The notes: generated from the sequence alone by a model not told the origin. A stretch of DNA of 64,000 bases from Pseudomonas sp. (GCA_022448005.1 JAKUTK010000011.1:42557-106556), one strand, 5' to 3'; counted from the stretch's first letter, positions 1 to 10,389 are shown. Made by a program: numbers and translations.

Positions 1-1125
1 GATTTCTGCCGCGTTCTCCAACTGCTCGGGTGTCGCGCCGAGCAGTTCGGCCAGCCCGGCCGCGGCCATGGCACAAGCGGAACCCACCTCACCCTGGCAA
101 CCCACTTCAGCGCCTGAAATGGAGGCGTTCTTCTTGCACAGAATGCCAATCGACGCCGCGGCGAGCAGATAGTCGACCACGTCGTTGTCAGACGCTTCCG
201 GATGGAATTTCATGTAGTAATGCAGCACAGCCGGAATGATGCCTGCCGCGCCGTTGGTGGGCGCCGTAACCATGCGCCCGCCCGCTGCGTTTTCCTCGTT
301 GACCGCCAGGGCGAACAGGTTCACCCATTCCATGGCGCTCATGGTCGTGCCGATGACGTTCGGCTTGCCCAGCTCCAGCAGGTTCTGGTGCAGTCTGGCG
401 GCACGCCGCCGGACCTTCAGCCCGCCGGGCAGTATGCCTTCATGGCGCAAGCCATTGGTGACACACAGCTTCATCGCCTCCCACAGGCGCAACAGCCCCT
501 GGCGAATCTCCGCCTCGCTGCGCCAGGCCATCTCGTTGGCCATCATCAGTTCACTGACGCGCATGCCGTGGCGCTTGCACAGCACCAGCAGTTCGACAGC
601 ATTGGAAAAATCATAGGGCAGTACGGTGTGGTCCTGGTCCAGCAGTCCGGCAGCGGCCTGCTCGGCGTTGACCACGAATCCACCGCCGACGGAGTAGTAG
701 GTGTCCTCGTGCAGCACACCGGAAGGTCCATACGCGATGAAGGTGACGGCATTGGGGTGATACGGCAGATTTTCCTCGAGCAGGAGCAGGTCTTGGGACC
801 AGTCGAACGCGATCGGCCACTGCCCGTCGAGCCGTAGCTGGCCACAGGATCGAAGTGCGGCGATGCGCGGGGCTATCTGCTCCGGATCGATAACGTCCGG
901 TCGCTCGCCCATCAGGCCCATGATCACGGCGTTATCGGTGCCATGCCCGACCCCGGTGGCCGACAGCGAGCCATACAGGCGCACTTCGACTCGCCATACC
1001 CGCTCGAGCATCTGGCGCTCGCGCAAGGCATCGACAAAAAGCGCCCCGGCGAGCATCGGTCCGACGGTATGGGAGCTGGAAGGCCCGATGCCGATTTTGA
1101 AAAGGTCGAATACGCTGATCGCCAC
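1..1125 (-). CDS. sdaB: L-serine ammonia-lyase (serine dehydratase), partial, C-terminus outside window
   Basis: Iron-sulfur L-serine dehydratase that deaminates L-serine to pyruvate and ammonia in the cytoplasm. I read it from a GTG at 1125-1123 (protein begins [10 protein letters not shown]), with GGAG eight bases upstream. The frame stays open for 375 codons to the window edge; the family is about 455-460 residues, so roughly the last 80 are missing. Recognisable blocks are the N-terminal [11 protein letters not shown] motif, the [13 protein letters not shown] block and the [21 protein letters not shown] stretch, written here in pieces, which carries two of the cluster cysteines. In P. aeruginosa the same gene (PA5379) lies beside the choline importer cbcVWX. 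It completes choline to glycine betaine to glycine to serine to pyruvate. It is divergent from the importer across a 1-kb gap. Assignment as sdaB rather than sdaA rests on this synteny. Confidence 0.9.
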   Translation of the reverse strand, partial: MAISVFDLFKIGIGPSSSHTVGPMLAGALFVDALRERQMLERVWRVEVRLYGSLSATGVGHGTDNAVIMGLMGERPDVIDPEQIAPRIAALRSCGQLRLDGQWPIAFDWSQDLLLLEENLPYHPNAVTFIAYGPSGVLHEDTYYSVGGGFVVNAEQAAAGLLDQDHTVLPYDFSNAVELLVLCKRHGMRVSELMMANEMAWRSEAEIRQGLLRLWEAMKLCVTNGLRHEGILPGGLKVRRRAARLHQNLLELGKPNVIGTTMSAMEWVNLFALAVNEENAAGGRMVTAPTNGAAGIIPAVLHYYMKFHPEASDNDVVDYLLAAASIGILCKKNASISGAEVGCQGEVGSACAMAAAGLAELLGATPEQLENAAEI

Positions 1126-2138
1126 GCTAAACGCTCCACTGGAAGCCCTGAAGACAGGCGCCATCATGGTGGTTTTGCGAACACATAGAAGTCTGGCACC
1201 GACGTGGTCATGCTCAATTCCGTCAGGTTGCCCAGTTTATGACCAGCCGGTCTTGCCCCGCTCAACCGCTATCCAAAAGTGTCATCAGCCGTGCCGCAAC
1301 CACCCTGGACGCGCATGAATGGCGCCGGCACGGCCGTCGCAACCAGCCGGTCGTTTGCGACGAGACGGTCAGCTGCAGATTAACGACGGCCCACGCCTCC
1401 CCTTTAATTGCCATTCGACTCAGGTCGCTGCGGCGGGTCCTCGCCCCATTCCGCACTGCGCGGCCATGTCAAAGGACCCGCGATGCAGAGCAGACGCCAG
1501 ATGTCCGGGGCAGGCGAAACAAGCCGAGCCCACAACATGATCTACGCTCATAGTGCCGTCACGCCAGCGCCTCTTTTACTGGCCGAATGCGCCGTAATGG
1601 TTCAATTCTCAGCAAACAGCTGGAAATTTGCACCATCACCGTGATGAATTTTTTTCGCTCATGAATAAAAAATGACGCATGTCGCCGTTCAGTATGTAGG
1701 CGTCGTAACTCGACAATTGTCGCGCCCAAAGCGGCCTATCGTTGAGTCATGTTCCACAGCCGGCGCCTGGTGCGGCGGTGATTGGAGGCCTTGTATGACG
1801 TAGCTTCAGCCGTCCCCAACGGCTGAGCAGATAACAATAATGGGTACCGGTTCCGCTCCGCAGGGAGCGTACGAACCACGATGAACTTACTAGCACTGCC
1901 AAGGGTAAAAGCGGTCACGACACAGCGGTGAAACGCCACGACGCCGAGCCTACAGACGCGCGAGATGAGTCGCTCATTTCGCCTGGCGACTGCAGCCCGT
2001 CGAGCGACCGCAAGATCGCTTCAGCCCAGTACATGACTACCGATTACGCCATTAAGCAGTTGGCAACAGCCGTCGAGCGCTGCGTGCGCTTGCGGCCTCC
2101 GTTTAGCTGAGCTGGATGTCTACTGAGGGAACCGTCCC
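1126..2138. other. 1-kb non-coding divergent regulatory region
   Basis: No convincing gene lies between the serine dehydratase start and the transporter ATPase; short reading frames here have no codon bias or homology that I recognise. The part nearest the transporter (about 1640-1760) is AT-richer and contains the perfect 12-bp palindrome CGACAATTGTCG at 1711-1722 and a TGTCGCCG word at 1680-1687. In Pseudomonas this kind of promoter is controlled by the AraC-family activator GbdR in response to glycine betaine. I cannot define the GbdR site with confidence. Confidence 0.5.
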
Positions 2139-3335
2139 ATGCAGTCTGGAAAGATCGTCGTCGAGAACCTGTACAAGGTCTTCGGCCCACACGAACAAGA
2201 AGTCATCTCCTTGCTCAAGCAAGGCTGGAGCAAGGACAAGATTCTCGCCGAGCGTGGCGCGGTCATCGGCGTAAGCGATGTGTCGTTCAGCGTCGAGGAA
2301 GGCGAAATCTTCGTCCTGATGGGCCTGTCCGGCTCCGGCAAATCCACGCTGATACGCCTGATCAACCGCCTGATCGAGCCCAGCGCCGGAGACGTCTTCA
2401 TCGATGGGCAGAACGTCGCCAAATTGCCCCACTCGCAACTCATCGACCTGCGTCGACGTGACATGAGCATGGTCTTCCAGTCGTTCGCCCTGATGCCCTC
2501 GCGCACGGTGCTGGACAACGCCGCCTTCGGCCTCGAGGTCGCTGGCGTCGGGCGCAAGGAGCGCGAGCAGCGCGCCATGACGGTGCTCAAGCAGGTCGGT
2601 CTCGACACCTTCGCGCACAAGTTTCCGCACGAACTGTCCGGTGGCATGCAACAGCGCGTTGGCCTGGCCCGTGCCCTGGCGGTCAACCCTTCGATGATCA
2701 TCATGGACGAGGCCTTTTCCGCGCTCGACCCGCTCAAGCGCCGGGAGATGCAGGACGTCCTACTGGAGCTGCAGAAGACCCACCGACGCACGATCATCTT
2801 TGTCTCCCATGACATCGAGGAGGCCATGCGCATCGGTAACCGCATCGGCATCATGGAAGGTGGCAAGCTGATTCAGGTCGGTACGCCGCAGGAACTGGTC
2901 GACAATCCCGCCAGCAGCTACGTGCGCAACTTCTTCGAAACCGTCAACACCAGCCGTTACCTCACCGCCGGCCAGCTCAAGGCCGACAGCGTCCCGCTCT
3001 ACGTGCATAACGGCACGGCCCCGGACGCCCTGAAGGTCTGCCAGGACCTGCAGGCGCTGGACAAGCACTACGCCTTCGTCGTCGATGAAGAAAAACGCTT
3101 TCGTGGCTCGATCAGCCTGGAACGACTGGCTCTACTGGTCGAGAACGGCCGGACCTGTGCCCTCGAGGCCAACCTGCTGAAGCAGATCGCCCCCCTCACC
3201 GAAGACCAGCCGCTCGATCAGATCATCGGACGCCTGGTGGATAACGAGGGACCCATGCCCGTGGTGGACAGCCTGGGGTTCTATGCGGGCGCCATCAGTA
3301 AAGGCCGCCTTCTGACTCGCCTGCAGGAGGAATGA
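2139..3335 (+). CDS. cbcV: Choline/betaine/carnitine ABC transporter, ATP-binding subunit
   Basis: ATPase of a quaternary-amine importer (ProV/OpuAA type), 398 residues. The nucleotide-binding domain carries Walker [10 protein letters not shown], an unusual LSGGMQQRVGLARAL signature and Walker B MIIMDEAFSALDPL. From about residue 275 to the end there is a tandem CBS-like regulatory region, as in osmo-type importers where it senses ionic strength. The first about 50 residues are the ProV-type extension (VFGPHEQEVISLLKQG). It is the first gene of cbcV-cbcW-cbcX, and its TGA overlaps an in-frame upstream ATG of cbcW. The order matches PA5376-PA5378. The substrate is inferred from the binding proteins and the linked bet genes. 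Confidence 0.93.
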   Translation: MQSGKIVVENLYKVFGPHEQEVISLLKQGWSKDKILAERGAVIGVSDVSFSVEEGEIFVLMGLSGSGKSTLIRLINRLIEPSAGDVFIDGQNVAKLPHSQLIDLRRRDMSMVFQSFALMPSRTVLDNAAFGLEVAGVGRKEREQRAMTVLKQVGLDTFAHKFPHELSGGMQQRVGLARALAVNPSMIIMDEAFSALDPLKRREMQDVLLELQKTHRRTIIFVSHDIEEAMRIGNRIGIMEGGKLIQVGTPQELVDNPASSYVRNFFETVNTSRYLTAGQLKADSVPLYVHNGTAPDALKVCQDLQALDKHYAFVVDEEKRFRGSISLERLALLVENGRTCALEANLLKQIAPLTEDQPLDQIIGRLVDNEGPMPVVDSLGFYAGAISKGRLLTRLQEE

Positions 3336-3337
3336 TC

Positions 3338-4225
3338 ATGAGCAAAGAACTCGATCTCGGAAGCTGGGTCAACGACGTCGTCCAGCACCTGCTGGAAAAT
3401 TACAGCGGCGCCTTTGACAGCCTCGGAGGTGTCGTCAGCGGATTTTCCGAAGGTATCGAAGCGTTGCTGATGCTGCCGCCGGCCTGGCTGCTGATCGCCC
3501 TCTTCGTTGGCCTCGGGTTGTGGCGCATCGGCGCCCGGTTCGCCGCTTTTACCGCTGTGTCCTTCGTACTCATTGTGCTCACCGGCTTCTGGGAGCAGAC
3601 CGTGGTGACCCTCGGCCTGACCTTCTCCGCCACGCTCATCAGCCTGCTGCTCGGCATTCCGCTGGGCATCTGGTCGGCCCGCAGCGAACGCGTGGCGATG
3701 ATCACCCGCCCGATCCTGGACTTCATGCAGACCATGCCGGCGTTCGTCTACCTGATTCCGGCAGCGATGCTGTTCGGCCTCGGCCGCGTGCCCGGCATCA
3801 TCGCCACGGTGATCTTCGCCATGCCGCCGGCCGTGCGCCTGACCAACCTGGGCATCCGCCAGGTCAACAAGGAGATCGTCGAAGCTGGGCAATCGTTCGG
3901 CTGCAACGGCCGGCAGCTGCTGTTCAAGGTGCAGCTGCCGAATGCCATGCCGTCGATCATGGCCGGGGTGAACCAGACCATCATGATGGCGCTGTCAATG
4001 GTGATCATCGCCTCGATGGTGGGTGCCGGAGGCCTGGGCAACGACGTGCTGGCGAGCATTCAGCGACTGGACATCGGCCTCGGCTTCGAAAGCGGCATGG
4101 CGGTGGTTCTGCTGGCGATCATCCTGGACCGCATCACCGAAAGCTTTGGCACCGCCAAACGGGCCACGCAGAAAGCTACTTGGTACACATGGGTGACGAC
4201 CAAGCTCAGACCGCAGGGCCAGTAA
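3338..4225 (+). CDS. cbcW: Choline/betaine/carnitine ABC transporter, permease subunit
   Basis: Inner-membrane permease of the ProW/OpuAB type, about 295 residues with multiple hydrophobic helices and the BPD_transp_1 coupling loop around EAGQSFGCNGRQLLFKVQLP. An ATG at 3332 overlaps the cbcV stop codon but is only one base from the GGAGG at 3326-3330. The ATG at 3338 is seven bases from it, so I chose 3338. It is translationally coupled to cbcV and works with that ATPase and with one or both binding proteins downstream. Confidence 0.93.
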   Translation: MSKELDLGSWVNDVVQHLLENYSGAFDSLGGVVSGFSEGIEALLMLPPAWLLIALFVGLGLWRIGARFAAFTAVSFVLIVLTGFWEQTVVTLGLTFSATLISLLLGIPLGIWSARSERVAMITRPILDFMQTMPAFVYLIPAAMLFGLGRVPGIIATVIFAMPPAVRLTNLGIRQVNKEIVEAGQSFGCNGRQLLFKVQLPNAMPSIMAGVNQTIMMALSMVIIASMVGAGGLGNDVLASIQRLDIGLGFESGMAVVLLAIILDRITESFGTAKRATQKATWYTWVTTKLRPQGQ

Positions 4226-4259
4226 TCGCAACGACCCATTCGGAAAAAGGGAAATCAGA

Positions 4260-5204
4260 ATGACCACGTTCAAGACGATAACGGGTATCGGCCTGCTCGC
4301 CTGCACACTGCTGCAAAGCGCTTGGGCACAGGAACCCGCAAGCTGCGAAAAGGTGCGTTTCGCCGAGATCGGCTGGGCCGACATCGCCGCGACCACGGGG
4401 GTTGCGATGGTCCTGACCGAAGGGCTGGGCTATGACCCGAGCAAAGTGATGGCCTCGGTACCGATCGCCTTTACCGGGGTGAAAAACAAGCAGATCGATG
4501 CGTTTCTCGGCTATTGGTCACCCTCGATGGATGCGGTCATCGAGCCGTTCACCAAGGACGGTGGCGTCAAGGTGCTCGAGTCGCCCAACCTGGTGGGCGC
4601 CAAATACACCCTGGCGGTGCCCACCTATGCAGCCGATGCGGGTCTGAAAAGCTTCCAGGACATTGCCAAGTTCAAGGATCAGCTGGGCGGCCGGATCTAC
4701 GCGATCGAGCCGGGCAACGACGGCAACCTGCTGATCGAGAAAATGATCAAGAACGATCAGTTCGGCCTCGGTGACTTCCGCATGGTCGAGTCCAGCGAAG
4801 CCGGCATGCTGGTCCAGGTGCAACGTGCCATTCGGAAAAAGGAGCCGGTGGTCTTCCTAGGCTGGGCGCCCCACCCGATGAACTCCCAGTACGATCTGAC
4901 CTACCTCGCCGGTGGCGACGAGGTGTTCGGGCCTGACTTCGGTGCCGCCAAGGTGTTTACCGTGGTGCCGCAAGGCTACCTGGAGCGCTGCTCGAACGTC
5001 GGGAAGCTGCTGCAGAACCTGCAGTTCAGCGTGCCGATGGAAAGCGAGCTGATGCAGATGGCCCTTGAGCGTGACGATCCGCAGACCGTCGCCAAGCAAT
5101 GGATCAAGGACAACCCGGACGCCCTCGACCAGTGGCTGGCCGGGGTGACCACCCGGGACGGTCAGGACGGCGTTGCGGCCGTGAAGAAATTCGTCGGTCT
5201 CTGA
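4260..5204 (+). CDS. cbcX: Periplasmic choline/betaine-binding protein, ChoX/CbcX type
   Basis: Periplasmic solute-binding protein of the ChoX branch (314 residues) with a Sec signal peptide ending near AWAQEPAS. Mature-protein landmarks are an early Cys (EPASCEKV) and a late Cys (ERCSNVGK), the pair that forms a disulfide in S. meliloti ChoX. Aromatic ligand-cage candidates lie in GYWSPSMD and FLGWAPHPMN. It follows cbcW by 34 bases in the same operon. It is clearly related to the second ChoX-type protein at 10801-11727 but differs from the immediately downstream binding protein. Ligand specificity (choline, betaine or carnitine) is not decidable from sequence. Confidence 0.9.
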   Translation: MTTFKTITGIGLLACTLLQSAWAQEPASCEKVRFAEIGWADIAATTGVAMVLTEGLGYDPSKVMASVPIAFTGVKNKQIDAFLGYWSPSMDAVIEPFTKDGGVKVLESPNLVGAKYTLAVPTYAADAGLKSFQDIAKFKDQLGGRIYAIEPGNDGNLLIEKMIKNDQFGLGDFRMVESSEAGMLVQVQRAIRKKEPVVFLGWAPHPMNSQYDLTYLAGGDEVFGPDFGAAKVFTVVPQGYLERCSNVGKLLQNLQFSVPMESELMQMALERDDPQTVAKQWIKDNPDALDQWLAGVTTRDGQDGVAAVKKFVGL

Positions 5205-5418
5205 CCGGAACCTAGCCAGCCAGGACGCCTCGGCAGACACGCCAGGCTCCTGACCGGCTGGCGCCAATCCAACCCCTTTCTCTGTCGGTGCGCAGGTCGC
5301 GCATCGGAACCGCGCGTGGGGCCCCACTTTGCAAGTGAGGCGCCAGCAACAACCTTGAGCCCTGGTATGGGCCCCGGTCGGCATCACTGCCACTTTTCCT
5401 GACATGGAGCTAACACGC

Positions 5419-6273
5419 ATGAGTCTGATCAAGCATCTCCTTTGCGGCCTCGGCGCCGCCAGCATGGCGCTCGGCATGGCAGCCAGCATGGCGGCGGACA
5501 AGCCCGCGCTGAAAATAGGCTACGTCAACGGTTGGGACGACAGCGTCGCCGCCACCCACGTGGCGGGCGAAATTCTGCAAAGTAAGCTGGGCTACACCGT
5601 CAAGCTGCAACCGGTCGAACCGGCCATCATGTGGCAGGGCGTGGCGCGCGGTGACCTCGACGCCACCCTCTCCGCCTGGCTGCCGGCCACCCACGGCGAG
5701 TACTTCGAGAAACTGAAGGACAAGATCGTGGTGCTCGGCACCAACTACGAAGGCGCCAAGATCGGCCTGATCGTGCCGGACTACGTGGAGGCGAAAAGCA
5801 TCGAGGACCTCAACCAGTACAGCGAGGCATTCGACGGCAAGATCACCGGGATCGATGCCGGGGCTGGTGTCATGCGGCGGACCGAGGACGCGATCAAACA
5901 GTACGACCTGGACCTGCGCCTGATGCCCAGCTCGGGCCCAGCCATGACCACCGCACTGACCCGTGCGGAAAAGGCCAAGGAACCGATTGTCGTCACCGGC
6001 TGGATCCCACACTGGATGTTCGCTAAGTGGGATCTGCGCTTCCTGGAAGACCCGAAGAAGGTCTTCGGTGACGACGAGCACGTCGATACGGTCGCCAACC
6101 CGGGGCTCGCCAGCAAGGCTCCCGAAGCCGAGGCCTTCCTGAAGAAATTCAGCTGGGGCGCCGAGGAAGTTGGCGAGGTGATGCTGGCGATCCGCGACGG
6201 CGCCAAGCCTGAAGCTGCCGCCCGCGAGTGGGTGGAAAAGCATCCGGACCGCGTCGCCGAGTGGCTCGAATAA
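5419..6273 (+). CDS. Second glycine betaine/quaternary-amine binding protein (OpuAC/ProX type)
   Basis: Periplasmic binding protein of about 284 residues with a signal peptide ending near MAASMAAD. It belongs to the OpuAC-like superfamily; landmarks include GYVNGWDDS, LSAWLPATHGEYFE and VVTGWIPHWMFAKWDLRFL, whose tryptophans suit cation-pi binding of a trimethylammonium group. The start is the ATG at 5419: the GGAG at 5406-5409 lies within an upstream in-frame ATG and is well spaced for 5419. Unlike cbcX it has no cysteine in the mature part. It lies 214 bases after cbcX, so it may use the same permease with a different ligand or serve another importer. Confidence 0.85.
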   Translation: MSLIKHLLCGLGAASMALGMAASMAADKPALKIGYVNGWDDSVAATHVAGEILQSKLGYTVKLQPVEPAIMWQGVARGDLDATLSAWLPATHGEYFEKLKDKIVVLGTNYEGAKIGLIVPDYVEAKSIEDLNQYSEAFDGKITGIDAGAGVMRRTEDAIKQYDLDLRLMPSSGPAMTTALTRAEKAKEPIVVTGWIPHWMFAKWDLRFLEDPKKVFGDDEHVDTVANPGLASKAPEAEAFLKKFSWGAEEVGEVMLAIRDGAKPEAAAREWVEKHPDRVAEWLE

Positions 6274-6295
6274 CCGCCCCGCTCTTTACCCATCA

Positions 6296-6324
6296 CGAGC
6301 GACGCCCTTGGCGGGCGTCGCTCG
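6296..6324 (+). terminator. Hairpin after the binding-protein gene
   Basis: Perfect 12-bp stem CGAGCGACGCCC / GGGCGTCGCTCG with a 5-base loop, 22 bases after the stop codon of the binding-protein gene. No T-run follows, so it may be a weak terminator or an mRNA 3-prime-end stabiliser separating the importer from betIBA. Confidence 0.6.
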
Positions 6325-6498
6325 ACACCCTGCGGTCGTATACGGGCACGCGGCCAGATGGGGTATGGCGATATCAGTAATTTATCTTGCGGCATGCGCT
6401 ACGCCATGGCGCGCGGGTTCGCTGGTGGCATCGGCCGCGCAGCTGTCCACCGTACTCAATGCGCGACACGAATATGCCGAATATCGACAACCGCCCTT

Positions 6499-6534
6499 TT
6501 ATTGATTGAGCGTTCAATAAAAAGACTCTAGTCT
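6499..6534 (+). promoter_or_regulatory. betI promoter with overlapping BetI operator
   Basis: The AT-rich dyad TTATTGATTGAGCGTTCAAT with following A-run (6499-6523) resembles the BetI operator core known from bet promoters (TTGAACGTTCAA-like). A sigma-70 promoter can be read through it: TTGAGC at 6506-6511, a 17-base spacer and TAGTCT at 6529-6534. The -35 box lies inside the dyad, so repressor binding would block RNA polymerase. The promoter is 36 bases upstream of betI and points into betI-betB-betA. Confidence 0.7.
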
Positions 6535-6569
6535 GGTCGCAAGTCTAAACCTGACCGGATTCTCAAAAA

Positions 6570-7157
6570 ATGCCCAAGCTTGGTATGCAGCCTATAAGGC
6601 GCAAGCAGCTGATACATGCGACGCTCGAGGCGGTGGACCAGGTCGGCATGAGCGACGCCAGCATCTCCATGATTGCGCGCCTGGCCGGGGTGTCGAACGG
6701 CATCATTGCCCATTACTTCCAAGACAAGAACGGCCTGCTCGAAGCGACCATGCGGCACCTGATGAAGGCGCTCAACCAAGCCGTTCGCACGCGACGCGAG
6801 CAGCTTGCCGACGACAGTCCTCGCGCACATCTGAAGGCCATCATCGAAGGCAACTTCGACGACAGCCAGGTCAATGGCCCGGCGATGAAAACCTGGCTGG
6901 CGTTCTGGGCGTTCAGCATGCACCAGCCCTCCCTGCACCGCTTGCAGCGAATCAATGACCATCGTCTGTATTCGAACCTCTGCTGCGAGTTCCGCCGTGT
7001 CCTGCCCCCGGAAAAGGCACGCTCGGCCGCACGCGGCATGGCAGCACTGATCGACGGCCTCTGGCTGCGCGGCGCGCTGGCCGGCGATGACTTCGACATC
7101 GAGCAGGCGCTGCAACTGGCCGACGACTACCTGGATCAGCTCCTGGCCAACCGCTGA
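6570..7157 (+). CDS. betI: BetI, choline-responsive TetR-family repressor
   Basis: TetR-family repressor of the choline oxidation operon, 195 residues. The N-terminal helix-turn-helix spans about residues 10-55 ([20 protein letters not shown], then [21 protein letters not shown]). The C-terminal ligand domain contains [11 protein letters not shown] and the conserved tail [10 protein letters not shown]. It is the first gene of betI-betB-betA, behind the operator described at 6499-6534. The family is derepressed by choline. Length and order match P. aeruginosa PA5374. Confidence 0.96.
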   Translation: MPKLGMQPIRRKQLIHATLEAVDQVGMSDASISMIARLAGVSNGIIAHYFQDKNGLLEATMRHLMKALNQAVRTRREQLADDSPRAHLKAIIEGNFDDSQVNGPAMKTWLAFWAFSMHQPSLHRLQRINDHRLYSNLCCEFRRVLPPEKARSAARGMAALIDGLWLRGALAGDDFDIEQALQLADDYLDQLLANR

Positions 7158-7198
7158 GCTGCTCCCCATCTCTCCACACGCACCGCGCGAGGATGACC

Positions 7199-8671
7199 AT
7201 GCCCCGTTTCGAGAATCAGCAACTCTATATCGATGGCCGTTACGTCGACGCCACCAGCGGCGCGACCTTCGAGACGGTCAACCCGGCGACCGGCGAAGTA
7301 CTCGCCGAATTGCAGCGAGCCTCGCGTGATGACGTCGACAAGGCGGTCGCCAGCGCTGCTGCCGGACAAAAGGTCTGGGCCGCCATGACCGCCATGCAGC
7401 GCTCACGCATCCTGCGCTGTGCGGTGGACATCCTGCGCGAACGCAACGACGAACTGGCCGAACTGGAAACCCTCGACACTGGCAAGCCGCTGACTGAAAC
7501 CCGCGCCGTGGACATCGTCACCGGCGCTGATGTGCTGGAGTATTACGCCGGCCTGGTTCCGGCCATCGAAGGCGAGCAGATCCCGTTGCGCGACACCAGT
7601 TTCGTCTACACCCGCCGCGAGCCGCTGGGTGTGGTGGCGGGCATCGGTGCCTGGAACTACCCGATCCAGATCGCGCTGTGGAAGTCCGCGCCGGCACTGG
7701 CAGCCGGCAACGCCATGATTTTCAAACCCAGCGAAATGACCTCCCTGACCACGCTGAAGCTGGCCGAGATCTATACCGAGGCAGGCCTGCCGGACGGCGT
7801 GTTCAACGTCCTCACCGGCAGCGGCCGGGAAGTCGGCACCTGGCTCACCGAGCACCCGGGCATCGAGAAGATCTCCTTCACCGGCGGCACCCGCACTGGA
7901 AAGCAGGTCATGGCCAGTGCCTCCAGCTCCTCACTCAAGGACGTAACCATGGAGCTGGGCGGCAAGTCGCCGCTGATCATCTTCGAAGACGCCAATCTCA
8001 ACCGTGCGGCAGACATTGCCGTCATGGCCAACTTCTTCAGCTCCGGCCAGGTGTGCACCAACGGCACCCGCGTGTTCATCCCGCGGTCGCTGCAGGCGCG
8101 GTTCGAAGCCAAGGTGCTCGAGCGGGTCAAGCGTATCCGCCTGGGTGATCCGCTGGACGAACGGACCAACTTCGGCCCGCTGGTGGGCTACGCACACATG
8201 GACAGCGTGCTCGATTACATCGAGTCGGGCCGTGCCGAGGGCGCACGGGTGCTCTGCGGTGGAACGCGGGTGACCGAAGGCGAATACGCCAAGGGTGCCT
8301 ATGTCGCGCCGACCGTGTTCAGTGACTGCCGGGATGAGATGTGCATCGTGCGTGAGGAAATCTTCGGCCCGGTGATGAGCATCCTGATCTTTGACGACGA
8401 AGCGGAAGTGATCCGCCGTGCCAATGACACTGACTACGGCCTCGCTGCAGGCATCGTCACCCAGGATCTGGCACGTGCGCATCGCGTCATTCATCAGCTC
8501 GAAGCGGGCATCTGCTGGATCAATACCTGGGGCGAATCGCCTGCCGAAATGCCCGTAGGCGGCTACAAGCAATCCGGCGTAGGCCGCGAGAACGGTCTGA
8601 CGACCCTGGCGCACTACACGCGCATCAAGTCGATCCAGGTCGAACTGGGCGAATTCGTCTCGGCGTTCTGA
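7199..8671 (+). CDS. betB: Betaine aldehyde dehydrogenase
   Basis: NAD(P)-dependent aldehyde dehydrogenase that oxidises betaine aldehyde to glycine betaine in the cytoplasm; 490 residues, the family's usual length. Visible motifs are the oxyanion Asn in GAWNYPIQ, the general-base Glu in TMELGGKSP (about residue 252) and the catalytic Cys in [10 protein letters not shown] (about residue 286). An in-frame ATG at 7193 exists, but the GAGG at 7189-7192 fits the ATG at 7199, giving the usual M-x-R-F-E start. It is the middle gene of betIBA. Confidence 0.97.
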   Translation: MPRFENQQLYIDGRYVDATSGATFETVNPATGEVLAELQRASRDDVDKAVASAAAGQKVWAAMTAMQRSRILRCAVDILRERNDELAELETLDTGKPLTETRAVDIVTGADVLEYYAGLVPAIEGEQIPLRDTSFVYTRREPLGVVAGIGAWNYPIQIALWKSAPALAAGNAMIFKPSEMTSLTTLKLAEIYTEAGLPDGVFNVLTGSGREVGTWLTEHPGIEKISFTGGTRTGKQVMASASSSSLKDVTMELGGKSPLIIFEDANLNRAADIAVMANFFSSGQVCTNGTRVFIPRSLQARFEAKVLERVKRIRLGDPLDERTNFGPLVGYAHMDSVLDYIESGRAEGARVLCGGTRVTEGEYAKGAYVAPTVFSDCRDEMCIVREEIFGPVMSILIFDDEAEVIRRANDTDYGLAAGIVTQDLARAHRVIHQLEAGICWINTWGESPAEMPVGGYKQSGVGRENGLTTLAHYTRIKSIQVELGEFVSAF

Positions 8672-8751
8672 CCGGTGACGTAAGCAACGGCCGTGCTCTC
8701 GTGTCTGCTGATGGCGCGAGACTGGCGGTCTCCATTCGGGAGGATGCTGCT

Positions 8752-10389
8752 TTGAAGGAATACGACTACATCATCATCGGTGCCGGCTCGGCCGGTAACG
8801 TGCTGGCCGCCCGGCTGACCGAGAACGCGGATGTCAGCGTGCTGCTGCTCGAAGCCGGAGGGCCGGACTACCGGATGGACTTTCGTACCCAGATGCCCGC
8901 CGCGCTCGCCTTTCCGCTACAGGGCCGGCGCTATAACTGGGCCTACGAGACCGATCCCGAACCGCACATGAACAACCGCCGCATGGAATGTGGTCGCGGC
9001 AAGGGCCTGGGCGGCTCCTCGCTGATCAACGGCATGTGCTACATCCGCGGCAATGCGCTGGACTATGACGGCTGGGCCAAGGCGCCTGGCTTGGAAGACT
9101 GGAGCTACCTCGACTGCCTGCCCTACTTCCGCAAGGCCGAAACCCGCGACATCGGCCCCAACGACTACCACGGCGGTGACGGTCCGGTGAGCGTGACCAC
9201 GCCCAAGCCCGGCAACAACTCCCTGTTCCGCGCCATGATCGAGGCCGGCGTGCAGGCCGGTTATCCGGAAACCGACGACCTCAACGGCTATCGCCAGGAA
9301 GGCTTCGGCCCGATGGACCGCACGGTCACCCCCAACGGCCGTCGCGCCAGCACCGCGCGCGGCTACCTGGACATGGCCCGTGGCCGGCCGAACCTGACTA
9401 TCGTGACCCACGCACTGACCGATCGCATCCTGTTCAGCGGCAAGCGGGCCATCGGCGCGGCCTACCTGCGCGGCACCAGCGACACGCCAGTGACCGTCAA
9501 CGCCAGGCGTGAAGTGCTGCTCTGCAGCGGGGCCATCGCCTCGCCACAGATCCTGCAACGCTCGGGCGTGGGCCCAGGCGCGCTGCTGCGCGAACTCGGC
9601 ATTCCGATCGTTCACGAGCTTCCGGGCGTCGGCGCCAACCTGCAGGACCACCTGGAGATGTACCTGCAGTACGCCTGCAAACAGCCGGTCTCGCTCTACC
9701 CCGCGCTGCAGATGCACAACCAGCCGCTGATCGGCGCCGAATGGCTGTTCCTCGGCAAAGGCATCGGTGCCAGCAATCAGTTCGAGGCCGGCGGCTTCAT
9801 TCGTTCACGTGCCGAGTTCGAATGGCCGAACATCCAGTATCACTTCCTGCCGGTGGCGATTAACTACAACGGCAGCAATGCGGTAAAGGAGCACGGCTTC
9901 CAGGCCCACGTCGGCTCCATGCGCTCACCCAGCCGCGGACGCGTACATGCCCGCTCGCGGGACCCGCGCCAGCACCCGAGCATCCTGTTCAACTACATGT
10001 CCTGCGAGCAGGACTGGCAGGAATTTCGCGACGGCATCCGGATCACCCGGGAAATCATGGCGCAATCGGCGCTGGACCCTTATCGCGGTCGCGAGCTGAG
10101 CCCCGGCGCGGATGTCCAGAGCGATGCCGAACTGGATGAGTTTGTCCGCCAGCACGCCGAAACCGCCTTCCATCCGTCCTGCTCCTGCAAGATGGGCGAG
10201 GACGACATGGCGGTGGTCGACGGCCAGGGCCGGGTACACGGCCTCGACGGGCTGCGGGTGATCGATGCCTCAATCATGCCGCTGATCACCACCGGCAACC
10301 TCAACGCACCGACCATCATGATGGCCGAGAAGCTCGCCGACCGGATTCGCGGTCGCGCGCCATTGCCGCGCAGTTCCGCGCCCTACTAG
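8752..10389 (+). CDS. betA: Choline dehydrogenase
   Basis: FAD-dependent GMC oxidoreductase oxidising choline to betaine aldehyde, membrane-associated in Pseudomonas. The N-terminal dinucleotide motif is [20 protein letters not shown] signatures are [19 protein letters not shown] and [15 protein letters not shown], and the C-terminal active-site region is HPSCSCKMG through [13 protein letters not shown] favour a TTG start at 8752: GGGAGGA at 8738-8744 is ideally placed, and the protein then begins M-K-E-Y-D-Y-I, as in known BetA. An in-frame GTG at 8701 would add 17 residues without family support. It is the last gene of betIBA. Confidence 0.93.
   Translation: MKEYDYIIIGAGSAGNVLAARLTENADVSVLLLEAGGPDYRMDFRTQMPAALAFPLQGRRYNWAYETDPEPHMNNRRMECGRGKGLGGSSLINGMCYIRGNALDYDGWAKAPGLEDWSYLDCLPYFRKAETRDIGPNDYHGGDGPVSVTTPKPGNNSLFRAMIEAGVQAGYPETDDLNGYRQEGFGPMDRTVTPNGRRASTARGYLDMARGRPNLTIVTHALTDRILFSGKRAIGAAYLRGTSDTPVTVNARREVLLCSGAIASPQILQRSGVGPGALLRELGIPIVHELPGVGANLQDHLEMYLQYACKQPVSLYPALQMHNQPLIGAEWLFLGKGIGASNQFEAGGFIRSRAEFEWPNIQYHFLPVAINYNGSNAVKEHGFQAHVGSMRSPSRGRVHARSRDPRQHPSILFNYMSCEQDWQEFRDGIRITREIMAQSALDPYRGRELSPGADVQSDAELDEFVRQHAETAFHPSCSCKMGEDDMAVVDGQGRVHGLDGLRVIDASIMPLITTGNLNAPTIMMAEKLADRIRGRAPLPRSSAPY

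Noticed and set aside
202..837. Plus-strand reading frame of 211 codons inside the serine dehydratase gene
   Set aside because: Antisense shadow of a high-GC gene; the minus-strand frame encodes a clearly recognisable enzyme.
1928..2110. Small 60-codon reading frame upstream of cbcV
   Set aside because: No ribosome-binding site, no recognised homology and low-complexity composition; more likely leader or promoter DNA.
8701..8751. Longer BetA start at GTG 8701
   Set aside because: No Shine-Dalgarno sequence before it, while the TTG at 8752 has an ideal one and matches the family N-terminus.
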